The position numbers and the translations under genes were made by a program. Below, in pieces: positions 60,647-64,000 of a DNA stretch of 64,000 nt. Origin of the DNA: DAIDKA01 sp035487155 (GTDB taxonomy: Bacteria > Pseudomonadota > Gammaproteobacteria > Steroidobacterales > Steroidobacteraceae); NCBI GenBank assembly GCA_035487155.1, contig DATHMK010000037.1, forward strand, positions 62,001-126,000, written 5' to 3'. Within the stretch, counting starts at the first letter, position 1. Each line of letters starts with the position of its first letter. The notes beneath the pieces are model-generated. The model did no database searches and was not told where the DNA came from. It worked only from the letters and a program-made list of their open reading frames with translations.

Positions 60647-62056
60647 TCAACAGCTGTAATACAACTCCATTTCCACCGGATGCGTGGACATGCGCAGCTT
60701 GGTGACTTCCTGCATCTTCAGACCGATGTAGGCATCGATCACATCGTTGGTGAACACGCCGCCGCGGGTGAGGAACTCGCGGTCCTTGTCCAGGTGTTCC
60801 AGCGCCATGTCCAGCGAATGACACACCGTCGGGATATGCGCCGCCTCCTCGGGCTCCAGGTCGTACAGATCCTTGTCGGCAGGGTCGCCGGGATGGATCT
60901 TGTTCTGGATGCCGTCCAGGCCGGCCATCATCATGGCCGCAAAGGCGAAGTACGGATTTGCCGTGGAGTCCGGGAAGCGGACCTCGATGCGACGCGCCTT
61001 CGGGTTGGAGACCCATGGAATGCGGATCGATGCGGAACGGTTGCGCGCCGAGTACGCCAGCATGACCGGGGCCTCGAAGCCCGGCACCAGACGCTTGTAG
61101 CTGTTGGTGGCCGAGTTGGTGATGGCGTTGAGCGCCTTGGCGTGCTTGATGATGCCGCCGATGTAGTACAGGGCGAGTTCCGACAGACCGCCGTACTTGT
61201 CACCGGCGAACAGCGCCTTGCCTTCCTTCTGCAACGACTGGTGCACGTGCATGCCGTTGCCGTTGTCGCCGACCAGCGGCTTGGGCATGAAGGTCGCGGT
61301 CTTGCCGTAGCTGTGCGCGACGTTCAGCACGCAGTACTTGAGGATCTGCACCTGATCGGCCTTTTTCACCAGGCCGCCGGCGCCGACACCGATCTCGCCC
61401 TGGCCGCCGGTGGCCACCTCGTGATGGTGCACTTCGACCACCAGCCCCATCTCCTCGAGCGCATCGCACATCGCCGAGCGTATGTCCTGGAAAGCATCCA
61501 CGGGGGGCACCGGGAAGTAACCGCCCTTCAGGCCCGGTCGGTGACCCTTGTTGCCCTCCGGATAGTCCTTCTCGAAGTTCCACGCGCCCTGCGCGGAGTC
61601 GATCTGGTAGAAGCAGCCATTGACGCTGGAGCCGCTGCGGACACTGTCGAAGATGAAGAATTCGTTTTCCGGGCCGAACAGCGCGCCATCGGCGATGCCG
61701 GTGGACTTGAGGTAGGCCTCCGCACGCTTGCCCAGCGAGCGCGGGTCGCGCTCATAGCCCTGCATCGTTGCCGGCTCGATGACATCACAGCGAAGATTGA
61801 CGGTGGTGTCCTCGAAGAACGGGTCGATGACCGCCGTGGCCGCCTCGGGCATGAGGATCATGTCGGACTCGTTGATGCCCTTCCAACCGGCGATCGATGA
61901 GCCGTCGAACATCTTGCCGTCCGTGAACAGGTCGGCATCGACGAGCTTGGCAGGAATGGTGACGTGCTGCTCCTTGCCCCGGGTATCGGTGAACCGGAGA
62001 TCTGCGTACTTGACCTCCTTCTCTTTTATTAGCTTCAGTACATCAGTCGGTGTCAT
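60647..62056 (-). CDS. glnA: Glutamine synthetase, type I
   Basis: A 469-residue dodecameric enzyme, exactly the size of E. coli GlnA. The catalytic motifs are present: DGSSIAGWKGINESD, FGPENEFFIFD, NGNGMHVHQSL and the adenylylation Tyr in KDLYDLEPEEA. ATG 62056 is supported by GGAGG upstream. Transcription is probably sigma-54/NtrC dependent given the promoter elements upstream. Confidence 0.98.
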   Translation of the reverse strand: MTPTDVLKLIKEKEVKYADLRFTDTRGKEQHVTIPAKLVDADLFTDGKMFDGSSIAGWKGINESDMILMPEAATAVIDPFFEDTTVNLRCDVIEPATMQGYERDPRSLGKRAEAYLKSTGIADGALFGPENEFFIFDSVRSGSSVNGCFYQIDSAQGAWNFEKDYPEGNKGHRPGLKGGYFPVPPVDAFQDIRSAMCDALEEMGLVVEVHHHEVATGGQGEIGVGAGGLVKKADQVQILKYCVLNVAHSYGKTATFMPKPLVGDNGNGMHVHQSLQKEGKALFAGDKYGGLSELALYYIGGIIKHAKALNAITNSATNSYKRLVPGFEAPVMLAYSARNRSASIRIPWVSNPKARRIEVRFPDSTANPYFAFAAMMMAGLDGIQNKIHPGDPADKDLYDLEPEEAAHIPTVCHSLDMALEHLDKDREFLTRGGVFTNDVIDAYIGLKMQEVTKLRMSTHPVEMELYYSC

Positions 62057-62103
62057 AGCGCCTCCAAAATGGGTTGCCCGATGTGCATCGAGCAGCAAGA
62101 CTT

Positions 62104-62120
62104 TGCAGCCCTTGTGCCAA
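62104..62120 (-). promoter_or_regulatory. Sigma-54 (RpoN) promoter of glnA
   Basis: Minus-strand TTGGCACAAGGGCTGCA matches the -24/-12 consensus TTGGCAC-N4-TTGCA with the required GG-N10-GC spacing. It gives a leader of about 36-40 nt to the glnA ATG. This is the only strong sigma-54 match I found and it fits NtrC control by the nearby ntrBC genes. Confidence 0.85.
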
Positions 62121-62131
62121 CATGTGGCACA
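62113..62131. promoter_or_regulatory. Perfect inverted repeat overlapping the glnA -24 box
   Basis: TGTGCCA-N5-TGGCACA, a perfect 7-bp palindrome with a 5-bp spacer, the same geometry as NtrC sites (TGCACCA-N5-TGGTGCA) but with shifted bases. Half of it is the -24 element. A protein bound here would block RNA polymerase, so it could be a repressor or fine-tuning site; binder unknown. Confidence 0.45.
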
Positions 62132-62168
62132 GCCGAATCAACAAGTTAGAACTGCGTCACACCAATTG

Positions 62169-62184
62169 TGCACTATATTGGGGC
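62169..62184. promoter_or_regulatory. NtrC-like enhancer site upstream of glnA
   Basis: TGCACTATATTGGGGC closely resembles the classical enterobacterial glnA NtrC site GCACTATATTGGTGC. It lies about 75-90 bp upstream of the predicted transcription start, a usual enhancer distance. A second, weaker TCACACCAATTGTGCA-like element overlaps its left side (62157-62172), so two dimers could bind side by side. Confidence 0.7.
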
Positions 62185-62360
62185 GAATTGAAAAGCTCAC
62201 GCTCCGAAACAGGGCACGACCGGTACCCTAAAACAGACTCTCCGTTGCCGAAACGCCAATTGCCTGCTTTCGGTGCGATCGCAGTGCCGCACGACGGTGC
62301 AATCGGGCGAAAATCATTAGGTTGCAGCTCAAACTGACGACATCGCTATACTTCGCGCCC

Positions 62361-63080
62361 ATGCAGCTGCTGGGCTCCCTTATCTTCACTCTTCTCTTAT
62401 TTATCTGGACCTTCCTGTACTCCATCGCCTTTGTCCTCATGGCCGTCTGCCTGCCCTTCCCGCGGCGGGCTGCCCTGGCCCGAGTCTGGGCCGTCGTACT
62501 GCTGAGACTATTGAAGTGGCTGTGCCGGCTGGACTACACCGTCGAGGGCCGCGAACACATCCCCGCCGACAATCACATCGCCTTGTGGAAACACGCATCG
62601 ACCTGGGAGACCCTGGCCATCGGGGTGGTATTTCCGCGGCAGGTGTGGGTATTGAAGCGCGAGCTTCTATGGCTGCCCTTCGTCGGCTGGAGCATCCGGC
62701 TGCTGCATGCGATCGCGATCGACCGCGGCGCCGGACACAACGCCGTGAGCCAGGTCATCGAGCAGGGCGCGCAGCGGCTGCAGGAAGGCGACTGGGTGGT
62801 GATGTTCCCGGAGGGGACGCGCATGCCGGCAGGTCAGACGCGCCGCTACGGAGTCAGCGGCGCATTGCTGGCGTCGCAGACCGGCAAGCTCATCATCCCG
62901 GTGGCGCATAACGCCGGTTACTTCTGGCCCCGCCGGGGCTTGTTGAAGAAGCCGGGAACGGTTCGGGTCGTCATCGGGCCGCCGATCACGGCCACCGGTC
63001 GGGATCCGCGCGATATCAATGCCGAGGCGCAGGCCTGGATCGAGAGCCAGCTGAGCCGGATGGTGCCCGACTCCTTATAA
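62361..63080 (+). CDS. Lysophospholipid acyltransferase (PlsC family)
   Basis: A 239-residue membrane acyltransferase making phosphatidic acid from lysophosphatidic acid or a related lipid. An N-terminal membrane helix (LIFTLLLFIWTFLYSIAFVLM) precedes the active site NHIALWKHASTWE: the usual HX4D is HX4E (His78, Glu83), a variant seen in a proteobacterial PlsC branch. The acyl-acceptor motif FPEGTRMPAG is standard. ATG 62361 is preferred to a TTG at 62322. Divergent from glnA. Confidence 0.9.
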   Translation: MQLLGSLIFTLLLFIWTFLYSIAFVLMAVCLPFPRRAALARVWAVVLLRLLKWLCRLDYTVEGREHIPADNHIALWKHASTWETLAIGVVFPRQVWVLKRELLWLPFVGWSIRLLHAIAIDRGAGHNAVSQVIEQGAQRLQEGDWVVMFPEGTRMPAGQTRRYGVSGALLASQTGKLIIPVAHNAGYFWPRRGLLKKPGTVRVVIGPPITATGRDPRDINAEAQAWIESQLSRMVPDSL

Positions 63081-63090
63081 GGAGCTGCCC

Positions 63091-63125
63091 ACTCGCGGCG
63101 TGCCGGGTCAGGGCAAGCCGCGAGT
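63091..63125. terminator. Bidirectional hairpin between the acyltransferase and the surface-protein gene
   Basis: ACTCGCGGC (63091-63099) pairs with GCCGCGAGT (63117-63125); inside it TGCC (63101-63104) pairs with GGCA (63112-63115), giving a 13-bp stem with one mismatch and a seven-base loop. It sits between two convergent genes, 10 bp past each stop, as expected of a shared terminator. No U-tract on either side. Confidence 0.6.
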
Positions 63126-63135
63126 CTCCGGGACA

Positions 63136-64000
63136 CTAATGACCGATGCCCGTGTTCGGCGTTCCGGCCAAATGATTCACGCTGAAGTCCGTGCCCGGTA
63201 TCCAGTTCCGGTCAGAGGTCAGCGAGTAATCGCTGGCACTGGCGCCAAACTCACCGGCGGTCTGGTTCAGCAGCTGCAAGGTCACCGTGAGGTGATCGGC
63301 CGAGTCGGTCAGCGTCACATCCGTGTAGGTGCCTGCCGCGCCGCCATCCTGTTGCGTAACACTCGTGATGCTGGTGTAGGCGAACTTGAAGTTGCCCAGA
63401 TCCACGGCATCGAAGCTGGTGGAACTGGGGGCGGCCATGCCCTGCAGGGTCCCCGCGAAGTCCTGTGCCAGGTCCAGCTTCAAAGTGTCGCCGGTGCCGC
63501 TGAAGCTCACACTCTGCTGAGCGCCCACCGAGGTCTTGAACTCCATGGTGCTGCCGCCTGAGATCTGATCGCTGCCCGTGCCGCTCACGGCACTCGCCAC
63601 GACCATGGTGGCACCGGCACCGGTCTCCATCACGCCGTTGTTGTTGATGGTATTGGTCCCGGTATTGACAGTCAGTGCGCCGCCCGAGGCCTGAATGGTT
63701 CCGCCGTTGGTCAACGTGAGATTCGCGTTACCGACCGTCCCCGCACCGGAAATCGTGTCGTTGGCATTCGTCAGGCTCGCGCCCGCGGCCACCCCGAGGA
63801 CGCTGCTGTCGGCATTCGCCAGGGTGATCTGGCCTCCGCCACTGAGCGTCACGCTGCCGGAGATTCCCAGTCCCGTGGCATGGGTGAGGGAGCCCAGCGC
63901 GATCGTGCCCGAGTTGGCAAAGCCACCGGCGGCCAGGTCCAGCGTACTGCCATCGCCGACTGCAATCGTGCCGGCATTGGTGCTCGCGGGCTGGTCGTTG
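63136..64000 (-). CDS. Repetitive beta-strand surface protein, C-terminal part (5' end outside window)
   Basis: At least 287 residues of a much larger protein whose start lies beyond the right edge; the frame stays open to the last base. It is built from Ala/Gly/Asn/Thr-rich strand repeats such as NSGTIALG, LTLTNGGTIQASGGALTV and GAGATMVVAS, the pattern of adhesins and filamentous beta-helix proteins. The last about 110 residues leave the repeat pattern (DAVDLGNFKFAYTSI, then DHLTVTLQLLNQTAGEF) like the globular cap of such proteins. No autotransporter barrel follows, so type I secretion or another route is likely. Exact family not recognised. Confidence 0.8.
   Translation of the reverse strand, partial: NDQPASTNAGTIAVGDGSTLDLAAGGFANSGTIALGSLTHATGLGISGSVTLSGGGQITLANADSSVLGVAAGASLTNANDTISGAGTVGNANLTLTNGGTIQASGGALTVNTGTNTINNNGVMETGAGATMVVASAVSGTGSDQISGGSTMEFKTSVGAQQSVSFSGTGDTLKLDLAQDFAGTLQGMAAPSSTSFDAVDLGNFKFAYTSITSVTQQDGGAAGTYTDVTLTDSADHLTVTLQLLNQTAGEFGASASDYSLTSDRNWIPGTDFSVNHLAGTPNTGIGH

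Larger units (their letters stand above)
62057..62360. other. Divergent glnA / acyltransferase regulatory region
   Basis: About 300 bp without a gene. Besides the glnA elements listed separately, a TATACT at 62347-62352 with TTGCAG 19 bp upstream (62322-62327) could serve the plus-strand acyltransferase; transcription would then begin almost at its ATG. The remaining part (62185-62320) shows nothing I recognise. Confidence 0.5.

Noticed and set aside
60680..61900. A 406-codon plus-strand frame opposite glnA
   Set aside because: GlnA is unmistakable on the other strand, so this is a shadow frame.

Overview
The window is high-GC chromosomal DNA from a bacterium, almost certainly a gammaproteobacterium. 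The evidence is gene order: rsmG-parA-parB-atpIBEFHAGDC-glmU, rhodanese-grxC-secB-gpsA, and ntrC-ntrB-glnA are all neighbourhoods typical of that class. An exopolysaccharide locus of the XrtA/PEP-CTERM type together with the high GC would suit a Nevskiales/Steroidobacterales-like lineage, but that placement is a guess. I see no tRNA, rRNA, CRISPR array, insertion sequence or prophage.

Layout. (1) 1-14,100 is an exopolysaccharide region. Two plus-strand genes (an acyltransferase cut by the left edge and a secreted beta-helix protein) converge on a long minus-strand operon. Read 5' to 3' it encodes a Wza-like exporter, an outer-membrane beta-barrel, a chain-length protein, a BY-kinase, an ExeA-like ATPase, a GT4 glycosyltransferase, a Wzx-like flippase and a Wzy-like polymerase. 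Just upstream are a protein with a VPLP-type sorting tail and a ribbon-helix-helix regulator. No exosortase gene is inside the window. (2) 14,300-17,200 holds two 78-residue unknown proteins, glmU, and a secreted C13/caspase-like peptidase wedged between glmU and atpC. (3) 17,200-26,900 is the complete F1Fo ATP synthase operon with atpI, preceded by parB, parA and rsmG. (4) 26,900-31,400 is a methylcitrate cluster (prpB-prpC-prpD) headed by a metallo-beta-lactamase-fold hydrolase. (5) 31,400-40,500 is mixed housekeeping: an S9 peptidase, a di-heme cytochrome c, dtd-tatA-tatB-tatC, a PadR/membrane-protein pair, a nitrite-reductase-like flavoprotein, hemD, a holin-family membrane protein and an SRPBCC protein. 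(6) 40,500-47,700 is a signalling block: a large hybrid histidine kinase translationally coupled to a diguanylate cyclase, a DedA protein, and a GAF-GGDEF-EAL protein with degenerate motifs. (7) 47,700-51,700 contains envC, rhodanese, grxC, secB, gpsA and trmL. (8) 51,600-56,300 is a GntR-controlled double ABC exporter and a cupin. (9) 56,290-62,350 contains mscS, ntrC (glnG), ntrB (glnL), a DUF4124 protein and glnA with a sigma-54 promoter. (10) The right end has a PlsC-type acyltransferase and the C-terminal part of a repetitive surface protein that runs off the edge.

Working together: region 1 should make and export a polysaccharide, and the signalling block could plausibly tune such a surface phenotype through c-di-GMP, though nothing in the sequence links the two. 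NtrB/NtrC probably drive glnA through the visible sigma-54 promoter and an upstream NtrC-like site. The most distinctive features are the caspase-like peptidase inserted between the ATP synthase operon and glmU, the polysaccharide operon with a VPLP-tailed protein, and three well-formed regulatory regions (glnA, padR, gntR).
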